From Calditrichota bacterium (GTDB lineage: Bacteria > Zhuqueibacterota > Zhuqueibacteria > Zhuqueibacterales > Geothermadaptataceae), in contig QQUE01000007.1 in the NCBI GenBank assembly GCA_008501765.1, forward strand, positions 670,186-734,185: DNA of 64,000 nt. Direction: 5' to 3'. The translations under genes and the position numbers were made by a program. Below are positions 18,739 through 29,504 of the stretch, piece after piece. The notes beneath the pieces were generated by a model that saw only the letters and a program-made list of their open reading frames with translations, was not told the origin of the DNA and made no database searches. Within the stretch, counting starts at the first letter, position 1. The number at the start of each line of letters is the position of its first letter.

Positions 18739-19201
18739 GAGATAGGCGGAAAAAAATTGAGCTTCAAAGTAGAGCAAAACTTTGGTCAGCCGCCCACGTG
18801 TAAAAGATGCTAACTTGTTCCTCGCATAGTCGGTGAGAAACTTTAAATATAACCATTCCATGTCATGTAACACACTTCTGTAAATTATTCTTATTTTATA
18901 ATAATTAGAGAGTTACTACATTTTTCTTAGTGATGAATACAGGAGACTATCCGAGTCGCATGCCACTTAAATTTGCTACAATTGCATAAAGTGAAAAAAA
19001 CTTATTGTTGAAAAAAGAAGTGCTGAATAAACAGGTTTGTAATCCCTCAAAAATCTTCATTTAATTTATGATAACCCATTTATTGCAGAGAATCAAGCAC
19101 AATTTCGGCAGGCCGGCGCTACGTCCATCCCGGTTAATCATGCAAGATATTGGCATTTTCAAAAAAGATTCATCCAGAATGACATCTCAGGGAATCAGAA
19201 A

Positions 19202-20188
19202 TCAGAATGGGCTTTTACCCCTGCCCAAATTCATCATTTCAAGCATCGTCGCTTTCTTAAAATGAGCCGGAATTTTAAAGTTTTTTACGGGGATTGGTTG
19301 TTGTTTAAGCGCCATCATCTGCGTGATTACCAGGTGAGGATTCAATCCTTTTTGCAGTTGAAACTCTTTTGCAAGCACGGGCATGTGGTTGGGGGCGACT
19401 TCCCAGATGCCATTCATGCCGTCATCGCCGCCAAATTGTTCAAAATTCTGTGACATATTCTTCAATGCCCTCAGCAGTCCCGCCGGAGCTGGCGCCACCC
19501 ACACCGATAGCGACTGGTCGATTCTGTTTATCCGGTATTCCTCACAAGTGTAACCATGTACTTTTGCCTTGCGCCCGGTTTTTATAATTTTATGTGGCCG
19601 TTTTGTGGCTGGAGTTTGCGGCAGTGGAAATGGGCCGCGATTTTCTTTCAGTTTTTTTAATGTTTCCGGAGGCAGTTTTTGCAGTAATTCTGCTCTCTTT
19701 TCCGGTGGCAATGTGTCGAGATAGGCAAAGGGGTTGGGTGGATTTTGATAATGATTGCGCACGCCTTTTTGCATCTGCGCCACCCGCCCCAAATCGATTT
19801 CTGTATACAACTGTTTTTCCCACTGCACATTGTACATTTTATTGGTGGACAGGTTTTGAATCATAGAAATATCGGTCCCCATTTGTGGGAAATCGACGCG
19901 GAACATATTTTCTGCAAACTGCATTTTGATTGTCGATTGCTCAGGGATTTGTCCCAATTTTTCTGCCCGCTCGCGCAATTCACGGCTCGAAAAAGCTAAT
20001 ATTTTATCTGCTGATTTTGATCCGCCACCCCACTTTTTCAATTCAGGAAACAGGGTGTAGAGCTTTTCTGCGTCATACTCGGTCATTTTCATTTCCAGAA
20101 TGCCACTGAAATTCTGGGCGAAAAGGAAGCAGCTGCAAAAGATTAAAATCACAGAAATTTTTAAGAAGAATATCGCAGTGTTCAACAT
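19202..20188 (-). CDS. Secreted protein, DUF4412-like
   Basis: Signal peptide; NKMYNVQWEKQLYTEIDL and KVHGYTCEEYRINR ... LSVWVAP pattern. Confidence 0.5.
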   Translation of the reverse strand: MLNTAIFFLKISVILIFCSCFLFAQNFSGILEMKMTEYDAEKLYTLFPELKKWGGGSKSADKILAFSSRELRERAEKLGQIPEQSTIKMQFAENMFRVDFPQMGTDISMIQNLSTNKMYNVQWEKQLYTEIDLGRVAQMQKGVRNHYQNPPNPFAYLDTLPPEKRAELLQKLPPETLKKLKENRGPFPLPQTPATKRPHKIIKTGRKAKVHGYTCEEYRINRIDQSLSVWVAPAPAGLLRALKNMSQNFEQFGGDDGMNGIWEVAPNHMPVLAKEFQLQKGLNPHLVITQMMALKQQPIPVKNFKIPAHFKKATMLEMMNLGRGKSPF

Positions 20189-20252
20189 GCGATCCTCCGG
20201 TAAATTTATTGCCGTTTTCCCTGACCATACCTGCAGATATCCCCAAAAGCAG

Positions 20253-20286
20253 AAAAGGGCAATACCCTGAAAGCACTGCCCTTTTT
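20253..20286. terminator. Hairpin terminator between rocD and the upstream end of the 20188 gene
   Basis: aaaagggca ... tgccctttt inverted arms with T-run. Confidence 0.6.
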
Positions 20287-20291
20287 AAAAT

Positions 20292-21494
20292 TTAAGCTTC
20301 GAGAACTTCTTTTATTCGATCAAAAGCCCAATCGATTTCATCTTTTGTGATGACCAGCGGTGGGGCGAAGCGGATTACATGTTCGTGGGTTTCTTTACAG
20401 AGCAAACCTTTTTCCATAAGCTGTTCGCAATATTTGCGGGCTCCACCAGCTTCCGGTTCCATTTCAACGCCGATGAACAATCCACGGCCGCGTACTTCTT
20501 TAATCATTGGATTGTTAATCGTTGCCAGTCTCTCCATAAAATAACGGCCCAACTCGGACGATTTTTCTACAAGATTTTCTTCGACCAATACATTCAACGC
20601 CTCAAGCGCAACAGCACAACCCAATGGATTGCCGCCAAAAGTACTGCCGTGATCACCCGGATTAAAAACACCCAAAACTTCTTTGCTCGCGACGAGAGCT
20701 GAAACCGGGTAAAAGCCGCCGGAAAGGGCCTTACCGATGGTAATCATGTCTGGTTTGGCATTCTCCTCGTGCTGATACGCGAAAAATTTACCCGTGCGGC
20801 CAAGGCCCGTTTGAATTTCGTCGAACATCAGCAGGACGTTGTTTTTCGTACAAATTTCACGTGCTTTTGTGAGAAATCCGGCCTTCGGAATAATCACGCC
20901 ACCTTCGCCTTGAATGGGCTCTGTGAAGAACGCAACGGTATTTTCGGTTATTGCAGCTTCCAGCGCTTCGGCATCACCGTAAGGAATCGATTTGAATCCG
21001 GGCGTAAATGGGCCAAAGCCATCTTTGTACTGGTCTTCTGTTGAGAAGCCAACGATTGTTGTTGTACGGCCGGCAAAATTATTTTCACAAACGATAATTT
21101 CTGCTTTGTCAGCCGCAACACCTTTAATTTTATAACCCCATTTACGGGCAGCTTTGATCGCGGTTTCTACGGCTTCCGCGCCGGAATTCATCGGCAAAAC
21201 CATTTCCATTTCTGATAATTCAGCCAGTTTTTTATAGAATGCACCCAACTGGTCATTGCGAAAGGCACGGGAGGTCAACGTCACATTTTTAGCCTGTTCG
21301 ATCATCGCATTGAGAATTCGCGGATGGCAATGTCCCTGGTTGACGGCAGAGTATGCGCTTAGGAAATCGACATATTTTTTGCCTTCAACGTCATGCACCC
21401 AAATACCCTCAGCTCGTGAAATAACGATATCCAGAGGATGGTAATTATGCGCCCCGTACTGCTCTTCCAGAGCGATATAGTCTTTTGTTTTCAT
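20292..21494 (-). CDS. rocD: Ornithine--oxo-acid aminotransferase
   Basis: Class III PLP aminotransferase: [53 protein letters not shown]. Confidence 0.92.
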   Translation of the reverse strand: MKTKDYIALEEQYGAHNYHPLDIVISRAEGIWVHDVEGKKYVDFLSAYSAVNQGHCHPRILNAMIEQAKNVTLTSRAFRNDQLGAFYKKLAELSEMEMVLPMNSGAEAVETAIKAARKWGYKIKGVAADKAEIIVCENNFAGRTTTIVGFSTEDQYKDGFGPFTPGFKSIPYGDAEALEAAITENTVAFFTEPIQGEGGVIIPKAGFLTKAREICTKNNVLLMFDEIQTGLGRTGKFFAYQHEENAKPDMITIGKALSGGFYPVSALVASKEVLGVFNPGDHGSTFGGNPLGCAVALEALNVLVEENLVEKSSELGRYFMERLATINNPMIKEVRGRGLFIGVEMEPEAGGARKYCEQLMEKGLLCKETHEHVIRFAPPLVITKDEIDWAFDRIKEVLEA

Positions 21495-21657
21495 TCGTTT
21501 TTCCTTCAGTTAAAGTGTTAGTGATTCTAGGAAATTTTACCAACCATACAGATTTTTATTTTAGCCAATCAATTGTAATCATTCAGGTTTTATTTTTAAA
21601 CAATTCCCTGTTCCGGGTTGCGTAAATGCTGATTTGCAAATGCAGTGTCCGATGGTC

Positions 21658-21688
21658 GTCATCCCCGAATGTTTTTATCAGGGATCCA
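21658..21688 (-). repeat. 31-bp dispersed repeat, inverted copy
   Basis: gtcatccccgaatgtttttatcagggatcca approximates the reverse complement of the 43243-43273 copy. Confidence 0.6.
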
Positions 21689-21704
21689 GGCAATTGTACA
21701 AGAA

Positions 21705-21735
21705 TGGATTCCCGATATATCCGCTCGGGATTGAC
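21705..21735 (+). repeat. 31-bp dispersed repeat, direct copy
   Basis: tggattcccgatatatccgctcgggattgac. Confidence 0.6.
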
Positions 21736-21763
21736 AGAATGAGGTGAACACTGCACTCATACT

Positions 21764-22942
<1,179 letters not shown>

Positions 22943-23175
22943 CTCATTTTCCAGCGTCTATTAATAGGCAAATTTAATGGAAAATAAATCAGCCTGAAAT
23001 ATAATCGAATTGCCGGACAAAGCAATATAAAAATAATGACAAGAATATTTACTTCTGCAAGTTGAGAACTGATAATAGACTAATGAAATTTAAAAAAATG
23101 TGACACTTTCAGAAAATAGTCCATCCATATAATCGGAAAGTAAATTGATTTAATCATAACCTGGAGGGCATAGCC

Positions 23176-23364
23176 ATGAGTGTGGATTTAAGTAATTTCA
23201 TACTTCTAAGCTCCCTCGATGATGAAGATAAAAAGGGAGGCAGTGTGATTAAAGCTATATTTTCTCTCGTTAAGTTTATGTTTTTAGCTATCGCAATTTC
23301 TACCATCATACTTATAGTCATAATTCTATATATTTTACATCAACAAGGTATGTTATCCACGTAG
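23176..23364 (+). CDS. Small single-TM protein
   Basis: ATG preceded by ctggaggg RBS; 62 aa with a hydrophobic segment VKFMFLAIAISTIILIVIILYIL. Confidence 0.55.
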   Translation: MSVDLSNFILLSSLDDEDKKGGSVIKAIFSLVKFMFLAIAISTIILIVIILYILHQQGMLST

Positions 23365-23475
23365 CAAAGTTTAACTAAATGCCATAAAATTGGTGAACTG
23401 AACTTTGGTCGGTGGAACCTAATAAAATGAATTATGTTAAATAAATATAAACATATAAAAAAAGGAGCCGGAGGA

Positions 23476-23580
23476 ATGGAAGGAAATAACTTGTTTTCAA
23501 CTCATTATTTATATAGTCAAATAGTACAATATGAGTATCTCCGCTGGATTATTTGGAAGCGTGAACGCCTGGACAAATAA
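23476..23580 (+). CDS. 34-aa micro-ORF (not in the supplied track)
   Basis: aaaggagccggagga RBS; MEGNNLFSTHYLYSQIVQYEYLRWIIWKRERLDK*; ends 15 bp before the next ORF. Confidence 0.4.
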   Translation: MEGNNLFSTHYLYSQIVQYEYLRWIIWKRERLDK

Positions 23581-23595
23581 AATGAGGAGAACACA

Positions 23596-24384
23596 ATGGC
23601 CAAGAATAATAAGAGAAAAAATCTCATACTCTCGGCTTTACAAGTTTTCTTTTCCTTTGCTGATACAAGAGAGTCAGTTAGTACACCCCCAACCGCAACA
23701 GTCCGAACTGCGTATCGGAGACTGATCAAACTTCTCTCTTGTGCGTTTGCAAAAGAAGTCCACATTCATTCATGCAACCCCTTGATACGTATCTGCTCCC
23801 CGGAAAATTTAACTGAGTATACATGGGAACAATTTTATATGAATGCCCAAAAAATTACAAACAGGTCGATTGGTGGGGTTTGTGCTTGGCTTCAAGCAAC
23901 AGCAAGAAATCAGCGCTGCTACCTTGTGGCGAAGCACATTGATAGAATTGATATCTCTCATGTCGAAAATTATGACGACTCGCAGGACTGCCTTAGAACT
24001 TTGATGAAAAATTTTCACAACGATAATTACGCTCTCCCTGTTCAGATCGAAGACTATATCCTGGAAGTTGAAGAAATTATAGAACAAGCCAAAGCATTCA
24101 GTTTATTGCAGCTTGATTACCGCGAACGGGAGCTGATCAATTATACGACTGCTCGATTGACGACCTCGGCCGAATTGCAAAGCTATTTGGGTTTTAGTAC
24201 AATCGATGCTTTGAAAAGCTATAAAAAACGTGCTTATGCAAATTTCAGAGAGTTAATGGTGGAACAGATCGAGCGAAAATTAATTACAATCGAGGACCCA
24301 TTTCTTCGCGATTTTATAGAATATATTCTCCGATATTTTAGAGATCCAGATACCAGAACGAAGCATTTCATTCTCAATTGTTAG
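23596..24384 (+). CDS. Sigma-factor-like protein, divergent/unknown
   Basis: gaggag RBS; region WLQATARNQRCYLVAKHIDRID resembles sigma region 2; C-terminal LDYRERELINY...LGFSTIDALKSYKKRAYANFRE resembles region 4. Confidence 0.35.
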   Translation: MAKNNKRKNLILSALQVFFSFADTRESVSTPPTATVRTAYRRLIKLLSCAFAKEVHIHSCNPLIRICSPENLTEYTWEQFYMNAQKITNRSIGGVCAWLQATARNQRCYLVAKHIDRIDISHVENYDDSQDCLRTLMKNFHNDNYALPVQIEDYILEVEEIIEQAKAFSLLQLDYRERELINYTTARLTTSAELQSYLGFSTIDALKSYKKRAYANFRELMVEQIERKLITIEDPFLRDFIEYILRYFRDPDTRTKHFILNC

Positions 24385-24405
24385 TTTAATGATACCAATT
24401 TACAA

Positions 24406-24434
24406 GGCTCTTTTTTTAAGAGAGCCTTTTTTTT
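24406..24434 (+). terminator. Rho-independent terminator
   Basis: ggctct-ttttttaag-agagcc followed by tttttttt. Confidence 0.8.
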
Positions 24435-24479
24435 ATCTCATGACTGAAATTCCAATTTGCTGCCCCAGCAGGAGGAGCC

Positions 24480-24746
24480 ATGAAACCCACAAACAAAACA
24501 AAGATTACGAATGAAAATTTGCATATTCAGGATGGGTTCGTAAGTAATAAAATTGAAAAAACGGCTCGAAGTATCGATGATGTTTTACCCGACAATGAAC
24601 TATCAGATGAGATACCTGCAGAAATTCGGATATTGATCAAAAATGAAGTCGCACAAATTAGTAAAAAATTAAAAATTCGCAGTAAAATTATTTGTGCTGT
24701 TGATTGTTGTCTTCGGCGTAATGCAAAAAACTCTTATTTATTTTAG
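24480..24746 (+). CDS. Small protein with apparent C-terminal frameshift (possibly tail-anchored in the +1 frame)
   Basis: RBS ggaggagcc before ATG; C-terminus in frame is CAVDCCLRRNAKNSYLF, whereas +1 encodes VKLFVLLIVVFGVMQKTLIYFRN*. Confidence 0.5.
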   Translation: MKPTNKTKITNENLHIQDGFVSNKIEKTARSIDDVLPDNELSDEIPAEIRILIKNEVAQISKKLKIRSKIICAVDCCLRRNAKNSYLF

Positions 24747-24809
24747 AAATTAGATAAAATCGATATATACACGAGTATTAATTACTCATAATATTGAAAA
24801 TGCTAAATT

Positions 24810-27542
24810 TTATTTTTTCAGAATAAGTTTTTTCACATGGTGAGCCCCCCCGGCTTGCAGACGATAAAAATAGGTTCCACTGGGCACATTCCCGGCGTGC
24901 CATTCAATGTGGTAATTGCCGGCATTTTTTTTCTCGGCGATAAGTGTTTCGATACGCTGGCCAAGGGCATTAAATATATTTAAAGTGACAAAATCTGTTT
25001 TGGGTAGGCTGAAAGCGATCGTTGTAGTCGGATTAAAAGGATTGGGAAAATTCTGTTGCAACTGAAAAGACTCTCCGATTCCGTCGTCCTTATTTTTCTC
25101 ATCAACTGAAGTGGCCACTTTTATGGTTTCAAACCAGTTGAGGTTGAATCCGCCGTCGAGGACACGCAGGCGCAGCACATATTCACCGGCTGGGAATTGG
25201 GCTTCTTTTTCAGCGATTTGCCAATTTTGCCAGCCCGCCGTTGCTGGAAAAGTCACGAGGTGCAACAATGTCGTTTTCTCATCTTTTATATATTCAGCAA
25301 TCAGTTTGCTGCCAGAATTGAGCGCCGAAAAACGATATCGAATAGTGTAAGTGCCCGCCACCGGCACGATTACATTGTAGTCCACATAATCGCCGCGATC
25401 TGACCAGCCGAGGTTTTCACCACCGCCGGTGTCCGAGGTTCCCTCGAGGCCAAAGCCGTTGTTTTCGTCAAAATCTTCCGCTTCAATTTTACCGGGAATC
25501 ATTTGACGGTCGGGCACATTATTTCTTACCGCAAAATCAAAAAACTTTGGCAGTTGGATGCCATCCACATCCAACAAGCTTTCTCCGGCGTAGGAAAGGG
25601 TAATTTCATCGGTAAAGCGCGGAGTCGCACCCAAATTGAACTGCAAAATATAACCGGAGCTATCGAGCTCCACATGAGAAAACGATGCGAGTATTCCATT
25701 AAAACGGATCGTAAATCCGGCAGTTGAAGCCAAAGGCATTGGCATTTTTTTACTCAAAGTTGCCAACAATCTTGTTCCGTCAGTTGATGTTTCCGCGCCC
25801 AAAATTTTGAATTCGATAGGCTGGCCGGTGAAGGCAGCTTCAAAGTAATTTAAATTACCACCCGCTTTATCAAAAAACACTTTGAGCCGGTGGGTGCCAG
25901 CCTCGAGGGGGACACCGTTTACGGGCACGTTTCTCCACGTTTGCCAGCTGCCGGTATTGGGAATTTCAATCGGTCCGCTGACATTTCGACCATCCAGCTC
26001 GAGGTGAAATATTCCTACTCCAACCTCGCTGGCCATGCGAAAATTAAAATCATAGGTTCCGGATTGTTCAATCTCAACGGTATATTTTAACCACTCATCC
26101 GTTTCAACCCAGCCGATATTGAAGCCATTGGTATTATCATTATCCTCACACGGACCGATATCCACACCATCATTTCGATAGGCCCAGCCGGAGTTCCAGC
26201 CTGTCCATGTTCCGGTTGAAACGTGAAAATCGGCCGTGTCCTGATCAAAATAGGCAAAACCATTGGAGCCAAAATCGTAATCCGAAGCGAAAACCACTCC
26301 AGGCAGTTTGTGTTTTTTAAATGGTCGCGTTTCAACGCTGGCAACCTGGCGAATCATGGCGTCGATCACGTCATTATTTATATTGCAGTTGGCTAATTTG
26401 AGATCATCTGCGAGCTGCATTAAAGCCTGATTCGCGACGGCAACCGAGGGCTGACTGCCGTTCCCTTCCCAATAATTCAACAAAGATTGATATCCCGGAT
26501 TTTTTGTTACAGACAATGTTCCCGAAATGGAATCGACTTTTTTATAGGGCCACCACGCCCAACCGATGCCGTTTTTCTCGAAAAGTTTGATCGCGTTGGT
26601 AAACCAGACATTGGAATTTTCACCCGACTCGCCGCACCAAATTGGAATGTTGTAGGTATTGCGCATATCGAGCATCCATTGAATTGAAGCCTGATCGTTG
26701 AAACTCCAGTATTTGTGGAAACTGTAGACCATGTTGTCGTCCCATGGGGGTGTCAACCCGGTGAAATCATTGGCCCACCAGTTACCTTCAATGAAAATGA
26801 TATGATTTCGATCAACCTCCCGAATAGCGTTGGTAATTTGAAAATATAAATTTTTCAGGGGAACATTTCCAGCCATGTCCCAATTGACTTCGTTTAACAA
26901 ATCGTATCCACCAATCCACGGTTCGTTGGCGTATCTTTCCGCGAGTTGACGCCACAAAGCCACTGTTTTAACTTGATTAGCCGAATTTTCCCACAACGAT
27001 GGTTTCGATGGATTATAATCCGAAATAGCGGCATCTTTTCCCTGCCCACCGGGTGCTGCGTGCAGATCAAGAATAAGGTAGATTTCATTGGCTTCACACC
27101 AGTCGAGAAGCTTGTCTGTGAGCTCAAATCCGGTATCGAGCCAGGTTTGTTCCCCAGCGACTGGCTCATCTTCGATTGGCAGGGTAAATAGATTATAATG
27201 CATTGGCAACCGAATTGAATTAAATCCCCAGGCTGCAAGCGAGTCAATATCCGCTTTCTGGCAATAATTTTCCAGCCAGGCGGTGTAGAAATTTTCAGTA
27301 TTTATCGGTCCGACCAATTGTTCGATTTTATCACGAATCTCATATTGGGCATTGGCGAAACTGTTGGTTTGCAGCATGTAGCCTTCCTGCAGCATCCAGC
27401 CACCCAAACCTGCTCCGCGGAGAATAACCTCTGCTCCAGCACCGTCAACTATTTTTTGGTTATCCCGGTGTAAAAATCCCTGCGAATTAACCGTTACGGT
27501 TATTGAAAACAGGATTACAAAACTCAGGACATTTGATCTCAT
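24810..27542 (-). CDS. Glycoside hydrolase family 5 with CBM6-like modules and T9SS-type C-terminal domain
   Basis: WGFNSIRLPMHYN, GYDLLNEVNWD, IWCGESGENS; CBM6-like IEAEDFDENNGFGLEGTSDTGGGENLGWSDRGDYVDY; C-terminal NFPNPFNPTTTIAFSL...SGTYFYRLQAG. Confidence 0.88.
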   Translation of the reverse strand: MRSNVLSFVILFSITVTVNSQGFLHRDNQKIVDGAGAEVILRGAGLGGWMLQEGYMLQTNSFANAQYEIRDKIEQLVGPINTENFYTAWLENYCQKADIDSLAAWGFNSIRLPMHYNLFTLPIEDEPVAGEQTWLDTGFELTDKLLDWCEANEIYLILDLHAAPGGQGKDAAISDYNPSKPSLWENSANQVKTVALWRQLAERYANEPWIGGYDLLNEVNWDMAGNVPLKNLYFQITNAIREVDRNHIIFIEGNWWANDFTGLTPPWDDNMVYSFHKYWSFNDQASIQWMLDMRNTYNIPIWCGESGENSNVWFTNAIKLFEKNGIGWAWWPYKKVDSISGTLSVTKNPGYQSLLNYWEGNGSQPSVAVANQALMQLADDLKLANCNINNDVIDAMIRQVASVETRPFKKHKLPGVVFASDYDFGSNGFAYFDQDTADFHVSTGTWTGWNSGWAYRNDGVDIGPCEDNDNTNGFNIGWVETDEWLKYTVEIEQSGTYDFNFRMASEVGVGIFHLELDGRNVSGPIEIPNTGSWQTWRNVPVNGVPLEAGTHRLKVFFDKAGGNLNYFEAAFTGQPIEFKILGAETSTDGTRLLATLSKKMPMPLASTAGFTIRFNGILASFSHVELDSSGYILQFNLGATPRFTDEITLSYAGESLLDVDGIQLPKFFDFAVRNNVPDRQMIPGKIEAEDFDENNGFGLEGTSDTGGGENLGWSDRGDYVDYNVIVPVAGTYTIRYRFSALNSGSKLIAEYIKDEKTTLLHLVTFPATAGWQNWQIAEKEAQFPAGEYVLRLRVLDGGFNLNWFETIKVATSVDEKNKDDGIGESFQLQQNFPNPFNPTTTIAFSLPKTDFVTLNIFNALGQRIETLIAEKKNAGNYHIEWHAGNVPSGTYFYRLQAGGAHHVKKLILKK

Positions 27543-27690
27543 TTTATATTTCCATTTGACGTTAGGGATGCAATTAAAAGCCTAAAAAAAATTGAACAAT
27601 AATTTGATGGACGAAGCGGATTTATGAAAAAAATTAGTCAGGATCCGTGACTAAAAAAACAACATACTTTATAAATAAAAATCGAATTAC

Positions 27691-29223
27691 TTACTCATCA
27701 TCTCCCATCTTACTTCCGTAATCGAGACGGTTGTAGGTCGTGATTTGCGGAAAGTGAGGAACGAGGATCGGGAATGGCACATTTTTCTGATAGGCCATGA
27801 GATCGATGCGGCTCAAATTTACACTTTCAAAACTGTCGGTATCAATTTGAATTTTACCACTGTATTTTTTCTGTAATTTTTCAACGATGCTATTCAAATC
27901 TTCTTCGATAACATTCAAGGGATTGGCCTGATATTCTGCCATTTTTCCACTTGATTTGAGCAGGCTATTCAGATAGTATAAATGGTAAAGATTATCCTTC
28001 CACATGCCCACATTACGGCGAACTTCCGGTAGCTTGTCATAACCTTTTGCGTAAGCATCCTTTGTGATGTAATAGTCACGCACCATATCCGCGATAGCAA
28101 GTCTGAATTCACTGGCAAAAGTTTTTTCGGATAATTTCCGCTTGCGAAAAACCAATGGGTGCTTGCGCATATACTTTTCGAAATCACCAACTGTCCAAGT
28201 CACCCCGTCAACCTGAAAAAGTGGTTTTTCGACCAGCTTATCCATTTCCGCACCCAATTCGTCAAGTTTCAAATCGGGCGCACCCCCTTCCCACAATCTG
28301 GCATTAAAAGTTTCCTTTTTTTCATCAATCGAGCGCAAATAGAGCGGTTTTACCAGTTCCGCAACCTTCATAAAAACTGGACGGGAAAATTCCATTTTTT
28401 TGTTTTTCATCAATGCACCGACATGCTTTTCGTATGCATCCATAGCTTTTTTCGTATGCAATCTTTCTTTGGTATCTGCATATCGTTGCTGTATGGTTTT
28501 TTCAGTGATCACTTTATGGTCAATCCAGCCATCGATTTGCATGAAAATATGATTATCTTTTGCCACCTTTACCGGCCCGATAATTTGTCCCTTATTTAAA
28601 TTATCGCTAAAAAGGGCTTCTATGACGTTATCATTTTCCTGGGGATTAATGCTCACTTTGCGTTGTTTAACAACAGGGCTACCAAATAATTGCTCTGCTG
28701 TGGCAGCCAAATCACTATTTGGCGAAACCAAAGTCTTTGCAGCCTCTTCTGCACTTTTTTTGTTGTTGAAAGCCAGATAGGAAATTTCATAATCACGCCC
28801 TGCAACTGCAAATGCTTTTTTAAGGGCTGAGGAATCAACCGTAGTTTTTTCATGAGCCTCTTTAAAATAGTACATCTGCCGCATTGCCTGTTCCTGCCGT
28901 CCGATGAGATAATCGTTGAATTCTTCCTGATTTTGCAACAGGCTGTCATCGGCAACTTCAAATGCGAAAAGTTTTTCAGCGATCAAGGAATTGAGTACAA
29001 TTTTTTTGTGGATATAATTTTCACCCCGGCAATAGGCCGGCCGGATGGTGTATTCCGCGCGTCGAATAAATTCATTGAGTGAAATACTTTTATCACCGAT
29101 TTGCGCAATAATGGTTTCTTGCGCGGATTTTTCAACTTTCTGCTCAAAATCACAGCCCGAGAGATTAAAAAAAACAATCACAATAGCGGTATAAAATCGA
29201 AAACTGAAAACAAGTTTAAACAT
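27691..29223 (-). CDS. Lipoprotein, PpiC/SurA-like peptidyl-prolyl isomerase
   Basis: Lipobox-like LSGC; IAQIGDKSISLNEFIRRAEYTIRP and rotamase-like region. Confidence 0.55.
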   Translation of the reverse strand: MFKLVFSFRFYTAIVIVFFNLSGCDFEQKVEKSAQETIIAQIGDKSISLNEFIRRAEYTIRPAYCRGENYIHKKIVLNSLIAEKLFAFEVADDSLLQNQEEFNDYLIGRQEQAMRQMYYFKEAHEKTTVDSSALKKAFAVAGRDYEISYLAFNNKKSAEEAAKTLVSPNSDLAATAEQLFGSPVVKQRKVSINPQENDNVIEALFSDNLNKGQIIGPVKVAKDNHIFMQIDGWIDHKVITEKTIQQRYADTKERLHTKKAMDAYEKHVGALMKNKKMEFSRPVFMKVAELVKPLYLRSIDEKKETFNARLWEGGAPDLKLDELGAEMDKLVEKPLFQVDGVTWTVGDFEKYMRKHPLVFRKRKLSEKTFASEFRLAIADMVRDYYITKDAYAKGYDKLPEVRRNVGMWKDNLYHLYYLNSLLKSSGKMAEYQANPLNVIEEDLNSIVEKLQKKYSGKIQIDTDSFESVNLSRIDLMAYQKNVPFPILVPHFPQITTYNRLDYGSKMGDDE

Positions 29224-29281
29224 TTAAAAAACCAATTCTGTATTAAATTACCAACTCAACAAAAATATTTGTTTTTGTTCG

Positions 29282-29380
29282 TTTTCAGCCACGGATGAAC
29301 ACTGATTATCACAGATAATTAGAGTATTCTTAGAAAAAAAGAAGTATCTGTTATTAATCCGTGATGATTTGCGGCTGAAA
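29282..29380. repeat. Intergenic inverted repeat
   Basis: ttttcagccacggat near 29282-29296 pairs with atccgtg...ggctgaaa near 29357-29380. Confidence 0.4.
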
Positions 29381-29443
29381 GTAAGCCAAACTGGAAAGTA
29401 ACAATCATTGCAAGCTTAGTACAAATATTATATATTTCAAAGT

Positions 29444-29479
29444 AAAAATGCCCCTTGCCGCATGCGACAAAGGGCATTG
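29444..29479 (-). terminator. Rho-independent terminator (minus strand) after the PorV/PorQ-like gene
   Basis: Minus strand: caatgccctttgtcgcatgcggcaaggggcattttta. Confidence 0.75.
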
Positions 29480-29504
29480 TAAAGTTACTCTGTCCCGTGA
29501 AATT

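Noticed and set aside
27570-27585. Sigma-54-like site upstream of the GH5 gene (tgcaattaaaagcc)
   Set aside because: Spacing between GC and CC is 9, not 10.
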